Assembly: GCA_900549345.1 (NCBI GenBank) | Contig: UROC01000003.1 | Location: 1 to 59,400, forward strand | Direction of reading: 5' to 3' | Length of the DNA stretch: 59,400 bases | Origin: an uncultured Collinsella sp. | GTDB lineage: Bacteria; Actinomycetota; Coriobacteriia; Coriobacteriales; Coriobacteriaceae | The notes under the pieces: model-generated | Databases searched by the model: none | Told to the model about the DNA's origin: nothing | What the model saw: only the letters and a program-made list of their open reading frames with translations | Shown: positions 24,356 through 32,772 of the stretch, piece by piece | Layout: every line of letters starts with the position of its first letter | Position numbering within the stretch: the stretch's first letter is position 1 | Position numbers and translations under genes: made by a program

Positions 24356-25018
24356 ATGTCCGAAAAGAGTGCCCTGTTCATGGCGCGCACGACGCGCTTC
24401 CACGAGTTTGCCCGCAGCTTGACGACCACCCTGGGTGTCGAGGTGAGTCTGGCCACCCCTGATTCGCCAACTGCGGCGCACGACTTTGACCTGCTGATCC
24501 TCGATTCCGATGGCATCCGCAGCGACCGCATCGATCAGATTGCCAAGTGGCTCGACGATCGCGGCGGCGTTCCCATGCTGGTGATCGTCGACGACGAGGC
24601 GCTCGGCACCCTGCGCCTGCCGAATCATGCGCATGCCGACTTTGTATGTCCCACGGCGACGCCCAACGAGCTCAAGGCTCGTGCGCAGCGTCTGATGGGC
24701 GAGGAGGAGCCCGTCGCCTCCGATGATGTGCTCAATATCGATAACCTTGAGATCAACCTGGCCACCTACCAGGTGACACTGGATAACGAGCCCATCGACC
24801 TGACGCTGATGGAGTACTCGCTGCTGAGCTTTTTGGCGACGCACCCCAACCGCGCCTACAGCCGCGAGGTGCTGCTGCACCGCGTGTGGGGCTTTGAGTA
24901 CTGCGGCGGCACACGCACCGTCGACGTGCATATCCGACGCATCCGCTCCAAGGTGGGCCCGCAGATCGCGACGCACATCACCACCGTCCGCGGCGTGGGC
25001 TATCTGTTTAAGGACTAG
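24356..25018 (+). CDS. OmpR/GlnR-like orphan response regulator
   Basis: A 220-residue protein with a degenerate receiver domain (about residues 5-115) and a C-terminal winged-helix DNA-binding domain (about 125-220). The latter has LTLMEYSLLSFLATHPNRAYSREVLLHRVWG and RTVDVHIRRIRSKVG, typical of OmpR. The receiver keeps one Asp-rich strand (LLILDSDG) but lacks the acidic pair near its start and a recognisable KP motif, so it is probably not phosphorylated. This matches actinobacterial GlnR, an orphan nitrogen regulator, and fits its place next to the GS-family gene. TTTGGAGG supports ATG 24356. No kinase gene is adjacent. Confidence 0.82.
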   Translation: MSEKSALFMARTTRFHEFARSLTTTLGVEVSLATPDSPTAAHDFDLLILDSDGIRSDRIDQIAKWLDDRGGVPMLVIVDDEALGTLRLPNHAHADFVCPTATPNELKARAQRLMGEEEPVASDDVLNIDNLEINLATYQVTLDNEPIDLTLMEYSLLSFLATHPNRAYSREVLLHRVWGFEYCGGTRTVDVHIRRIRSKVGPQIATHITTVRGVGYLFKD

Positions 25019-25038
25019 GGATAACCAGAAGACGATAC

Positions 25039-25067
25039 AGGGCACCGGAGTTTTTCGGTGCCCTTTT
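25039..25067 (+). terminator. Rho-independent terminator after the GlnR-like gene
   Basis: AGGGCACCG (25039-25047) pairs with CGGTGCCCT (25056-25064), then a T-run. Confidence 0.8.
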
Positions 25068-25492
25068 CTCGCTTGTGGCAAGAATCATACCTTTTACCGA
25101 CTGAAAGTGCGTCAGTAAAAACAATATCAAGCGTATAGCACTATCTGGCGAATAACATTTAGTTACCTGCCATGGATTTGTATAAATGGGATTACGTTGT
25201 TGATACGAGCAAAACGATTTCGGGAATGATAACGCCAACGCAGGCGAAAGTTATCAAAGAGGCGAAAACCTACGCATGCGCGTTTCGGCAATGTTTTCTC
25301 CGGGGGGCTCCGGTCAAATGGCAGCGGGCACGCAATGGCAGTTGTGGGCTATGTGGCAATGTATAACACATACTCAAATGCCAAGAAGTACCTGCTTGTG
25401 GTTTGGAATGGATAGACAAACCGACTGCAGTTTCTTCCATATGACGTATCAATTTACACGGCTCACGACGGAACATATTGCAAGGGGTGATT
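25068..25492. other. Lower-GC region without a supported gene
   Basis: About 425 bases with visibly lower GC than the flanks. Short frames (for example 25172-25366) switch between strands and frames, lack family motifs, and may be decayed coding DNA. I see no RNA gene. Confidence 0.4.
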
Positions 25493-25855
25493 GTGCTCGT
25501 GAACGGCGACAAGTTCATTCGAAGGGCAATACCCCTATTGGTTCTTTTCCTTGCCATGGTCGCTGCAGTGAGTTTGTCCCTGCTAGGGGCGACTAATGGG
25601 GGAGAAAACGACACGGTTGTTGCGATCGAAGTTCGCACTCTATCGGATGTTCATAACGGGCAATTTGAGGCGTTGATGCCAAGTGGTTGCCATAAAAAGA
25701 TCGATATGCGCCGCAAGTCAAGTTCCGGATATGTTGCAGGGTTGAAGGCAGGTGAAAAATGGATTCTAGTTTTTGTGGAAGATAAGGAACTTGACGGGAC
25801 TGTTCTATATCCCCATTCAGCCGAGAAAGCCAAATCAAGTAGACCAGGGGAATGA
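25493..25855 (+). CDS. Small membrane-anchored protein of unknown function
   Basis: A 120-residue protein. The N-terminus has a positive start (NGDKFIRR) then a hydrophobic stretch (AIPLLVLFLAMVAAVSLSLLGA), a signal anchor. The rest is polar, with an SGYVAGLKAGEKWILVFVED segment that may be a small beta domain. GTG 25493 is chosen because AAGGGG lies five bases upstream; GTG 25499 is also possible. The next small gene follows after three bases. Base composition is lower in GC than the neighbours. No family recognised. Confidence 0.5.
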   Translation: MLVNGDKFIRRAIPLLVLFLAMVAAVSLSLLGATNGGENDTVVAIEVRTLSDVHNGQFEALMPSGCHKKIDMRRKSSSGYVAGLKAGEKWILVFVEDKELDGTVLYPHSAEKAKSSRPGE

Positions 25856-25858
25856 AGA

Positions 25859-26092
25859 ATGATTGATGGAAAACAGTTCTTAGGCCTGATGGCAGGAGCT
25901 CCCATTTTGATGCGAGCTGGGATGGCGGAAGCCTTGGAGCTGCCGGACGCTCGGAAGCGATTGGCGCTCGTGGTTGGCACGGTGGTCAGAGATGAAAATG
26001 GCAATGAAAAAACGCGAACAAGAAGCAGAGAGACTATTTTCACGCCAGAGAGCGAAGCCGTGGGTTTTGCTATCGACTGTTATATCGAATAG
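25859..26092 (+). CDS. Small hypothetical protein
   Basis: A 77-residue protein starting three bases after the previous gene, so the two are probably cotranscribed. It has a short hydrophobic N-terminal part (FLGLMAGAPILMRAGMAEAL) and a polar C-terminal part with RDENGNEKTRTRSRETIFTPES. No motif identified. Confidence 0.4.
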   Translation: MIDGKQFLGLMAGAPILMRAGMAEALELPDARKRLALVVGTVVRDENGNEKTRTRSRETIFTPESEAVGFAIDCYIE

Positions 26093-26211
26093 ACATGACG
26101 GCATAAAACGAATTGGCCTATAAGCATGTCATTACTTAAGCAAAGCTGAAATCTTGGCATCTAGTGCTCGGGACTGCCCAGCTTGGGGTACAACTCAACG
26201 TGAACAATGAT

Positions 26212-26238
26212 GGCCCGCCACATGTTTGGCGGGCCTTT
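26212..26238 (+). terminator. Terminator before htrA
   Basis: GGCCCGCCA (26212-26220) and TGGCGGGCC (26227-26235) form a perfect stem with a 6-base loop, then TTT. Confidence 0.65.
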
Positions 26239-26264
26239 GGTTATTTGACGAAAGGATCGCAGCT

Positions 26265-27728
26265 ATGAGCGAGAACGATTCCCAGCGTCCCCAGGATGCG
26301 GGCAACGCCGGCGAGACCCAACAGCAGCCGCGTGTGCAGGTAGAGTCGACGCCTGCCGATGGCAACAACATTCCTTACGTGCAGGCCTACGACACACAGA
26401 CTGGCCAACCGCTGGGCAGCCAACAGGTTGTAAACAAGCACACAGTGGTCAAGACCAAGACCAAAAAGCTGCCGATCTTTATTACGGCACTTGCCGGCTG
26501 CGCCTGCGGCGCCCTGCTGGTCATTGCGCTCATTATGAGCGGCACGCTCAACATTGGCGGCGGCAAGAATGCCGTGACGGCGGGTGCTTCGGGTTCATCG
26601 ACGCAAAAGATCACGATCGACTCTGAGGACACCACGCTGGCTGAGGCCGTCTCTGCCAAGGCTTTGCCCTCCGTCGTTTCCATCACTGCCACTTCGAGCG
26701 GCAGCCAGGATGGCTCGCTTTCGCAGTCTGCCGACGAGTCGGATAACTCGGGCAGCGTCGGTTCGGGCGTTGTGCTCGATACCGAGGGCCACATCCTTAC
26801 CAACAACCACGTGGTCGATGGCTATGACCAGTACGTGGTGACCATGGATGACGGCACCACCTACGAGGCCGAGTTCGTGGGCAACGACGCTTCGAGCGAC
26901 CTGGCCGTCATCAAGCTCAAGGACGCCGACGCCTCCAAGCTCACCCCGATTGAGATCGGCGACTCCTCCAAGCTCAACGTGGGCGAGTGGGTCATGGCGA
27001 TCGGTTCGCCGTTTGGCAACGAGCAGTCTGTCTCCACGGGCATTGTGTCGGCGCTGTATCGCTCAACGGCCATGAGCTCTACCAACGGTAACACCATCTA
27101 TGCCAACATGATCCAGACCGATGCCGCCATCAACCCGGGCAACTCCGGCGGCGCGCTCGTCAACGACAACGGCGAGCTCGTGGGTATTAACTCGCTCATC
27201 GAGAGCTACTCGGGCTCTAGCTCGGGCGTGGGCTTTGCTATTCCCGTTAACTACGCCAAGAACATTGCCGACCAGATCATCGGCGGTAAGACACCGGTGC
27301 ATCCGTACCTGGGAGCCACGCTTTCGAGTGTCAACGCGCTCAACGCCCGCACCAACAAGCTGAGCACCGATAGCGGCGCGTACGTGGCGAGCGTCGTCGA
27401 GGACGGTCCCGCCGCCAAGGCTGGCATCCAAGAGGGCGATGTCATTACCAAGCTGGGCGACGACGAGATCACGAGCGCCGATGGCCTGATCATCGCGCTG
27501 CGCAGCCACGAGGTGGGCGAGAAGGTCGAGATCACGCTCATGCGCGGCAAGGAAGAGAAGAAGGTCACCGTCGAGCTGGGTTCCGACGAGGAGCTGCAGA
27601 ACCAGCAGCAGGACGACAGTTCGACCGACACCGGCAACGGCGGTATTACCGACGAGCAGCTGCGCCAGTACCTGGAGGAGCTGCTTGGCCAGCAGGGCCA
27701 GGGTCAGGGCAACGGCCAGGGTTTCTAA
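26265..27728 (+). CDS. HtrA/DegP-like serine protease with PDZ domain
   Basis: A 487-residue membrane-anchored protease for quality control outside the cytoplasm. It has a Gln-rich cytoplasmic tail (1-65), one membrane helix (about 68-95, LPIFITALAGCACGALLVIALIM), and a trypsin-like domain with catalytic His182 (LTNNHVVDG), Asp212 (SSDLAVIKL) and Ser294 (NPGNSGGALVN). A single C-terminal PDZ domain follows (HPYLGATLSS, AAKAGIQEGDVITKLGDDEI), then a low-complexity Gln/Gly tail. ATG 26265 is preceded by GAAAGGA. The gene is monocistronic between two terminators. Confidence 0.93.
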   Translation: MSENDSQRPQDAGNAGETQQQPRVQVESTPADGNNIPYVQAYDTQTGQPLGSQQVVNKHTVVKTKTKKLPIFITALAGCACGALLVIALIMSGTLNIGGGKNAVTAGASGSSTQKITIDSEDTTLAEAVSAKALPSVVSITATSSGSQDGSLSQSADESDNSGSVGSGVVLDTEGHILTNNHVVDGYDQYVVTMDDGTTYEAEFVGNDASSDLAVIKLKDADASKLTPIEIGDSSKLNVGEWVMAIGSPFGNEQSVSTGIVSALYRSTAMSSTNGNTIYANMIQTDAAINPGNSGGALVNDNGELVGINSLIESYSGSSSGVGFAIPVNYAKNIADQIIGGKTPVHPYLGATLSSVNALNARTNKLSTDSGAYVASVVEDGPAAKAGIQEGDVITKLGDDEITSADGLIIALRSHEVGEKVEITLMRGKEEKKVTVELGSDEELQNQQQDDSSTDTGNGGITDEQLRQYLEELLGQQGQGQGNGQGF

Positions 27729-27755
27729 CGAGCTGTATCGCACATATCGAAGCCA

Positions 27756-27793
27756 GAGGGGCTGTTCCGCCAGCGCGGGACAGCCCCTCTTTT
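27756..27793 (+). terminator. Rho-independent terminator after htrA
   Basis: A 15-bp stem (27756-27770 with 27775-27789, one wobble), a CAGC loop and a T4 tail. Confidence 0.85.
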
Positions 27794-27797
27794 CGCG

Positions 27798-27831
27798 ATG
27801 ATCCCTTGGAGACGGAGGAAAACGGATCATT
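27798..27831. repeat. Family D short palindrome, intergenic copy
   Basis: ATGATCC (27798-27804) and GGATCAT (27824-27830) bound a 33-base element. Bases 27811-27831 are the exact reverse complement of 34540-34560, inside an ABC transporter gene. Confidence 0.65.
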
Positions 27832-27976
27832 TAGAACTGGCAAGGGCATGGTTTAATCGCGCGATCCACCCCAGTCTGGCGGCTGCCGATTCGGTGCGGT
27901 TCGAAAGGGTTATTCGGCGCCATGGTGACCGGTGGTACTCTTGTATCCGTTTGAAATCGAGCGAAGGAGTGCCGCT

Positions 27977-30205
27977 ATGGAGCAATCGAGCCTGTTTGGT
28001 GACGGCGTGGACATCGATACCGAAACGCCCGCGAGCGCGGATGCCGCCGCACCGGCCGACGCCCATGCCCAGGCCGCCGCGCGCGCGGCCGAGCTGCGCC
28101 ACGAGCTCGATTACCACGCCTATCGCTACTACATGCTCGACGCGCCCGAGATCACGGACGCCGCCTTCGACAAAATGCTCGTTGAGCTGCAGGAGATCGA
28201 GGCGGCCTATCCCGACCTGGTGACGCCCGACAGCTATACCCAGCGCGTGGGCGGCTATGTGAGCGAGCAGTTTACGCCGGTCACCCACATGGCGCGCATG
28301 TATTCCATGGACGATGCCATGGATCTGGACGAACTTGACGCGTGGCTCCAGCGCGCCGAGGATGCGCTCGGTGCCGGCAGCGTCACCTATACCTGCGAGC
28401 TCAAGATCGACGGCCTGGGCGTGGCCCTTACCTACCAAAACGGCACCTTCGTACGCGCCGCCACGCGCGGCGACGGCACCACGGGCGAGGATGTATCGCT
28501 CAACGTGCGCACCATCAAGGATGTGCCCATGCACCTGTCCGAGCCGGCGCTCGCCCACATGGGCGCCGACCGCGAGCGCGCCATCGAGGTGCGCGGCGAG
28601 GTTTACATGCCCAAGGGCAGCTTCGTGCGCCTAAATGAAGAAGCCGATGCCGAGGGCCGCGACCCCTTTGCCAACCCGCGCAACGCCGCCGCCGGATCGT
28701 TGCGCCAGAAGGATCCCAAGGTCACAGCGCGTCGCGACCTCGCCACCTTCATCTACGCCATCGCCGATACCGATCCGCTGCACGTCCACAGCCAGCGTGA
28801 GTTCCTTGACTGGCTGCGCAGCGCCGGCTTTAGTGTCAACCCCAACGTGGCCCGCTGCGCCACGCCGGCTGAGGTTCACGAGTTCTGTGCCCAGGCGCTT
28901 GAGCATCGCGGCGACCTGGACTACGACATCGACGGCGTGGTCGTAAAGGTCGACAGCTTCCAACAGCAGCTCGACCTGGGTTTTACCGCCCGCGCGCCGC
29001 GCTGGGCCATCGCCTTTAAGTTCCCGCCCGAGGAAAAGCAGACGGTACTTCGCGAGATCCGCATCCAGGTGGGCCGCACTGGCGTGCTCACGCCGGTCGC
29101 CGAGTTCGACCCGGTGACGGTCGCCGGCTCCACCATCGCGCGCGCCACGCTGCACAACATCGACGAGATCCGCCGCAAGAACGTGCGCGAGGGCGACACC
29201 ATCATCGTGCACAAGGCGGGCGACGTGATTCCCGAGGTCGTGGGCCCGGTGCTCGACAAGCGCCCGGCCGATTCGGTCGACTGGCACATGCCCGAGGTCT
29301 GCCCCGTGTGCGGTAGCCCCGTGGTTCACGAGGATGGCGAGGTTGCCTACCGCTGCGTGTCCATCGACTGCCCCGCACAGCTCAAGGAGCGTTTGCTCCA
29401 CTGGGTAAGCCGCGGCTGCATGGACGTCGATGGCCTGGGCGACGAGATCGTCGACAAGATGATCGCCGCCGGGCTGATCCACGATGTCGCGGACTTCTAC
29501 CAGCTCACGGTCGACGATATCGCCGGCCTGGACACAGGGCGCACCTATGCCAGCTCCAACAGCAAAAAGGGCGTCAAGAAGGGCGACCCCATTCCGGTGG
29601 GCCTCAAGACGGCCGAGAAAATCATCGCCGAGCTCAACAAGTCCAAGAGCCAGCCACTCGGTCGCGTGCTGTTTGCCCTGGGTATCCGCCACGTGGGCAA
29701 GAGCGTGGGCGAGGTCATCGCCGAGCGATTCCTGTCGATTGACAAGCTCATCTTGGCGAGCGAAGAGGACATCGCCGAGTGCGAGGGCATCGGTCCCAAG
29801 ATTGCGGCGAGCGTCAAGCAGTTCCTGGCCGTGCCCGAGAACCTTGCCGTGCTGGAACGTCTGCGCCAAGCGGGCCTTTCGCTCGAGGTCGACTTGGGCG
29901 CCGCTCATGCGCAAGCCGCGGCCGAAGCTGGCGTGGCGGGCGAGCTCGCCGACGCACAGCCGCTTGCGGGTCTGACCTTCGTGCTCACCGGCACGCTCGT
30001 CAACCGCACGCGCGACGAGGCGGGCGCGGCGCTCAAGGTGCTCGGCGCCAAGGTTTCGGGCAGCGTGTCAAAGAAGACGAGCTATCTGGTCGCCGGTCCC
30101 AAAGCGGGCTCCAAGCTCACCAAGGCCGAGCAGCTGGGTGTGCCCGTGCTGGACGAGGACGCGCTCGAGCAGATCTTGGCTACTGGTCAGGTGCCAGAGG
30201 CGTAA
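27977..30205 (+). CDS. ligA: NAD-dependent DNA ligase
   Basis: Seals nicks in DNA during replication and repair, using NAD. The 742-residue protein has domain Ia (HELDYHAYRYYMLDAPEITDAAFDKML), the adenylation domain with active-site Lys143 in CELKIDGLGVALTY, RNAAAGSLRQ, the OB fold (VGRTGVLTPVAEFDPV), a four-Cys zinc site (CPVCGSPVV...CVSIDCPAQ, about 440-465), a helix-hairpin-helix region and a C-terminal BRCT domain (LAGLTFVLTGTLVNRTRDEAG). A short Ala-rich N-terminal extension precedes domain Ia. GAAGGAG supports ATG 27977. Confidence 0.96.
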   Translation: MEQSSLFGDGVDIDTETPASADAAAPADAHAQAAARAAELRHELDYHAYRYYMLDAPEITDAAFDKMLVELQEIEAAYPDLVTPDSYTQRVGGYVSEQFTPVTHMARMYSMDDAMDLDELDAWLQRAEDALGAGSVTYTCELKIDGLGVALTYQNGTFVRAATRGDGTTGEDVSLNVRTIKDVPMHLSEPALAHMGADRERAIEVRGEVYMPKGSFVRLNEEADAEGRDPFANPRNAAAGSLRQKDPKVTARRDLATFIYAIADTDPLHVHSQREFLDWLRSAGFSVNPNVARCATPAEVHEFCAQALEHRGDLDYDIDGVVVKVDSFQQQLDLGFTARAPRWAIAFKFPPEEKQTVLREIRIQVGRTGVLTPVAEFDPVTVAGSTIARATLHNIDEIRRKNVREGDTIIVHKAGDVIPEVVGPVLDKRPADSVDWHMPEVCPVCGSPVVHEDGEVAYRCVSIDCPAQLKERLLHWVSRGCMDVDGLGDEIVDKMIAAGLIHDVADFYQLTVDDIAGLDTGRTYASSNSKKGVKKGDPIPVGLKTAEKIIAELNKSKSQPLGRVLFALGIRHVGKSVGEVIAERFLSIDKLILASEEDIAECEGIGPKIAASVKQFLAVPENLAVLERLRQAGLSLEVDLGAAHAQAAAEAGVAGELADAQPLAGLTFVLTGTLVNRTRDEAGAALKVLGAKVSGSVSKKTSYLVAGPKAGSKLTKAEQLGVPVLDEDALEQILATGQVPEA

Positions 30206-30224
30206 GGCATCGATAGCCAAATTG

Positions 30225-30268
30225 AAGAACCGTCCGGAAGCACGATGCCTTCCGGGCGGTTCTTACTT
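30225..30268. terminator. Bidirectional terminator between ligA and merR
   Basis: A 16-bp stem (30225-30240 with 30249-30264, one wobble) between convergent genes; its right arm overlaps the merR stop codon. Confidence 0.75.
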
Positions 30269-31111
30269 TGCTGGGGCAACGGGCACCGTGATCTGCGTCA
30301 CGTAGGTTGCCGGGTCGTCGCTGATGATGTCATCGATGAGGGCGATCTCGCGCGACGGGCCGGCGGGTGCCAGCCCGTGTTCGTGCATATAGCCGAGTAG
30401 CTGCTCGTAGCGCGAGCCCGCCTGCCCGTGCGTGCCGCGGAAGCTTATGGTCAGGCAGCGCGCGGCAGGTCGCGTCTCAACATCGCCCAAGTACTCATCG
30501 GTGTCATCGAGCAGCAGAAAGACCTCGTCGTAGCCGTCAAAGTCGCCGGCGGCCAGGCGTTCGGGCGCGATACCCACACCCAGATTGCCCAGATAGGCAA
30601 AGGTTTCGTGCTGCCCCTGCTGAAGCTGGCGGATATGCCATCCCAGCGAATAGGCGTCGGTGGGATTGACGCGCTCGTGCAGCGTGGCACAGCGAAGTTC
30701 GGGTTCCTCGATTTCGCTAATGGTGTCGAGATCAGCATTCAAAGCGCCATGAAGCAAGGCAAGCCGCTGGTCAATCTTGCGCGACATGCGCTCCAACTCA
30801 CGCCGCCTGTGCTCAATTAACTCCTGTTGCTTGGTCAGTTGCCGTTGCATCAAATCCATATCGCGCGTAGCGACAAACTCGCGAATCTGCGCCAGCGGCA
30901 AGTCGAGAACGCGCAGGTTGCCGATGGTGTTGAGCGTGGAGAGCTGTCGCGTTCCGTAGTAGCGGTAGCCACTCGCCTGATCGACATATGCTGGCTCTAA
31001 CAGCCCCATCTGCTCGTAATGACGCAGTGTGCCCACGCTCAAATTGAGCAGGCGCGCCACCTCGCCAATGCGGAGCAGGCCCTCGGTGTGTTCGCTTGGC
31101 ATGTCGGTCAC
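30263..31111 (-). CDS. MerR-family regulator with GyrI-like effector domain
   Basis: A 282-residue multidrug-type activator. The N-terminal winged helix has LLRIGEVARLLNLSVGTLRHYEQMGLLEPAYVDQASGYRYYG (about residues 11-52), a long dimerisation coiled coil with KQQELIEHRRRELERMSRKIDQRL follows, and the C-terminal region (about 140-282) resembles the GyrI/BmrR ligand-binding domain. GTG 31111 has AGGAG seven bases upstream; ATG 31102 is the alternative. The gene lies 55 bases after the MATE exporter gene on the same strand, and the exporter promoter has the 19-base spacer MerR activators need, so it probably controls its own operon. Confidence 0.88.
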   Translation of the reverse strand: MTDMPSEHTEGLLRIGEVARLLNLSVGTLRHYEQMGLLEPAYVDQASGYRYYGTRQLSTLNTIGNLRVLDLPLAQIREFVATRDMDLMQRQLTKQQELIEHRRRELERMSRKIDQRLALLHGALNADLDTISEIEEPELRCATLHERVNPTDAYSLGWHIRQLQQGQHETFAYLGNLGVGIAPERLAAGDFDGYDEVFLLLDDTDEYLGDVETRPAARCLTISFRGTHGQAGSRYEQLLGYMHEHGLAPAGPSREIALIDDIISDDPATYVTQITVPVAPAK

Positions 31112-31166
31112 AGGACCGCTCCTATCGGTAAAAACAGGGGAGAGGTGCTAGGCATGCGTCGCCTCG

Positions 31167-32513
31167 CTACGCCACCAGCTTGTCAAAAGTTCCGCGGCGG
31201 TTGAGCACGGTAAATGCAATCACGCAGATGACCGCCGACAGAATCGACCCGCACGGCGAGGCGATACCCATGGGGAACAGCGTGTCGGAATAGGCGTTCG
31301 ACAGCAGCCAAGCGCCGGGCACGCGAATGAGGGCCACGGCCAGCACGTTGTGCGCAAAGCCGATGTAGCTCTTGCCGTATGCAGCGAAAAAGCCGCTAAA
31401 GCAAATGTGGATGCCGGCAAAAATCGCGTCGAAAATATAGCTGCGCATATAGCCGGTGCCGGCGGCGACCACCGCGGGGTCCTTGGCAAAAAAGCCGATA
31501 AACGCCGGCGCCACCAGCCACATCAGCACCGTGATCAGGCAGCCGTACACCACCGAGATGGTCATGGCATCCTTGAGCACCTGGCGCGCGCGGTCGCCCT
31601 TGCCTGCGCCGGCGTTTTGCGCCGTGAGCGCGCTGACGGTAGCGCCCATGGAACTCGGCACGATAAACAAAAAGCTGATCATCTTTTCGACCAAGCCTAC
31701 GGCGGCGGCATCAACCAGGCCGCGGTGGTTGGCGATGACGGTGATGAACATAAACGCCACCTGGATGCAGCCGTCCTGCACGGCTACGGGCACGCCGATC
31801 TTAAGGATGCTGCCGAGCACCTCGGGCTGGGGGCGTAGGTCGCTGCGCTTGAGGTGAATGTGCGTACGGCGGCTCTTGAGCCACACGAGCGCGAGAGCCA
31901 CGCTCGCCGTCTGCGCGATGACTGTGCCGAGTGCCGCGCCTACGGGGCCGAGCCCCATGTGGCCGATAAACAGAAAGTCGAGCGCGATGTTGATGATGCA
32001 TGCCACGCCAATCACGTACATGGGCGAGCGCGAATCGCCTAGGCCGCGAAAGATGGCCGAGAGGATGTTGTACGCGGCGATAAAGGGAATGCCCATAAAG
32101 CAGATACGCAGGTAGGCGGCGGTTCCTTCGACCGCCTCGGCCGGCGTGCCAATGAGTGCCACAATCTGCGGACACAGTGCGAGCAGGACAGCGGCCAGCA
32201 CCACCGAGACACCCATAAAGAGCGTGATGGTGTTGCCGATGGCGGTCTCGGCGCGGTCAAACCGACGCGAACCCACGGCGTGGCCGACGATAACCGTCGT
32301 TCCCATGGCCAGGCCCACGAGCGTCACGGTAATGATATAGAGCGTCTGCGCGCCGTTGCCCACGGCGGTGATGCCGGCGGCGCCGCTAAACTGCCCCATC
32401 ATGTACAGGTCGGCCATGCCGTAGAGCATCTGCAAAAAGTACGAGAGCATATAAGGCAGGGCAAAGACCGCGATGGTCTTAAGGACATTGCCGCGTGTGA
32501 GGTCGTGTTCCAT
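31167..32513 (-). CDS. MATE-family multidrug efflux transporter
   Basis: A 448-residue inner-membrane antiporter with twelve hydrophobic helices in two related halves. MATE features are ALPYMLSYFLQMLYGMADLYMMGQFSG at the start, GTTVIVGHAVGSRRFDRAETAIGNT, AYNILSAIFRGLGDSRSPMYVI, and the second-half repeat VSALTAQNAGAGKGDRARQVL. It probably exports cationic drugs or metabolites in exchange for sodium or protons. merR follows in the same operon and a MerR-type promoter precedes it. Confidence 0.9.
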   Translation of the reverse strand: MEHDLTRGNVLKTIAVFALPYMLSYFLQMLYGMADLYMMGQFSGAAGITAVGNGAQTLYIITVTLVGLAMGTTVIVGHAVGSRRFDRAETAIGNTITLFMGVSVVLAAVLLALCPQIVALIGTPAEAVEGTAAYLRICFMGIPFIAAYNILSAIFRGLGDSRSPMYVIGVACIINIALDFLFIGHMGLGPVGAALGTVIAQTASVALALVWLKSRRTHIHLKRSDLRPQPEVLGSILKIGVPVAVQDGCIQVAFMFITVIANHRGLVDAAAVGLVEKMISFLFIVPSSMGATVSALTAQNAGAGKGDRARQVLKDAMTISVVYGCLITVLMWLVAPAFIGFFAKDPAVVAAGTGYMRSYIFDAIFAGIHICFSGFFAAYGKSYIGFAHNVLAVALIRVPGAWLLSNAYSDTLFPMGIASPCGSILSAVICVIAFTVLNRRGTFDKLVA

Positions 32514-32553
32514 GGGCGGGGCTTTCTGGCTTGGTCTGTTTACGTACCAGTGT

Positions 32554-32584
32554 AGTGAAAACCCTACAACGATTATAGAGTCAA
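32554..32584 (-). promoter_or_regulatory. MerR-type promoter and operator of the MATE-merR operon
   Basis: On the minus strand, TTGACT (32584 to 32579) and TTCACT (32559 to 32554) are separated by exactly 19 bases, the stretched spacing typical of MerR-activated promoters. The spacer holds the dyad CTATAATCGTTGTAG (32578 to 32564). Confidence 0.7.
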
Positions 32585-32772
32585 GGTTTATGTTGGCAGT
32601 GGGGCGAAAAAGTCACGCTCGCGTTCATTTCTAATTGAATACAGGGGCGCGTCCTGCGAGCTTGGTGCCTGCACTAGCCTTGCAGAAATCGATTTCGGAA
32701 CACTTGACACCGCCGCACGGCGCGCCATAATACGTGGGTTTGCGAACAACGTTTGATGGGGGATGAACCTGC

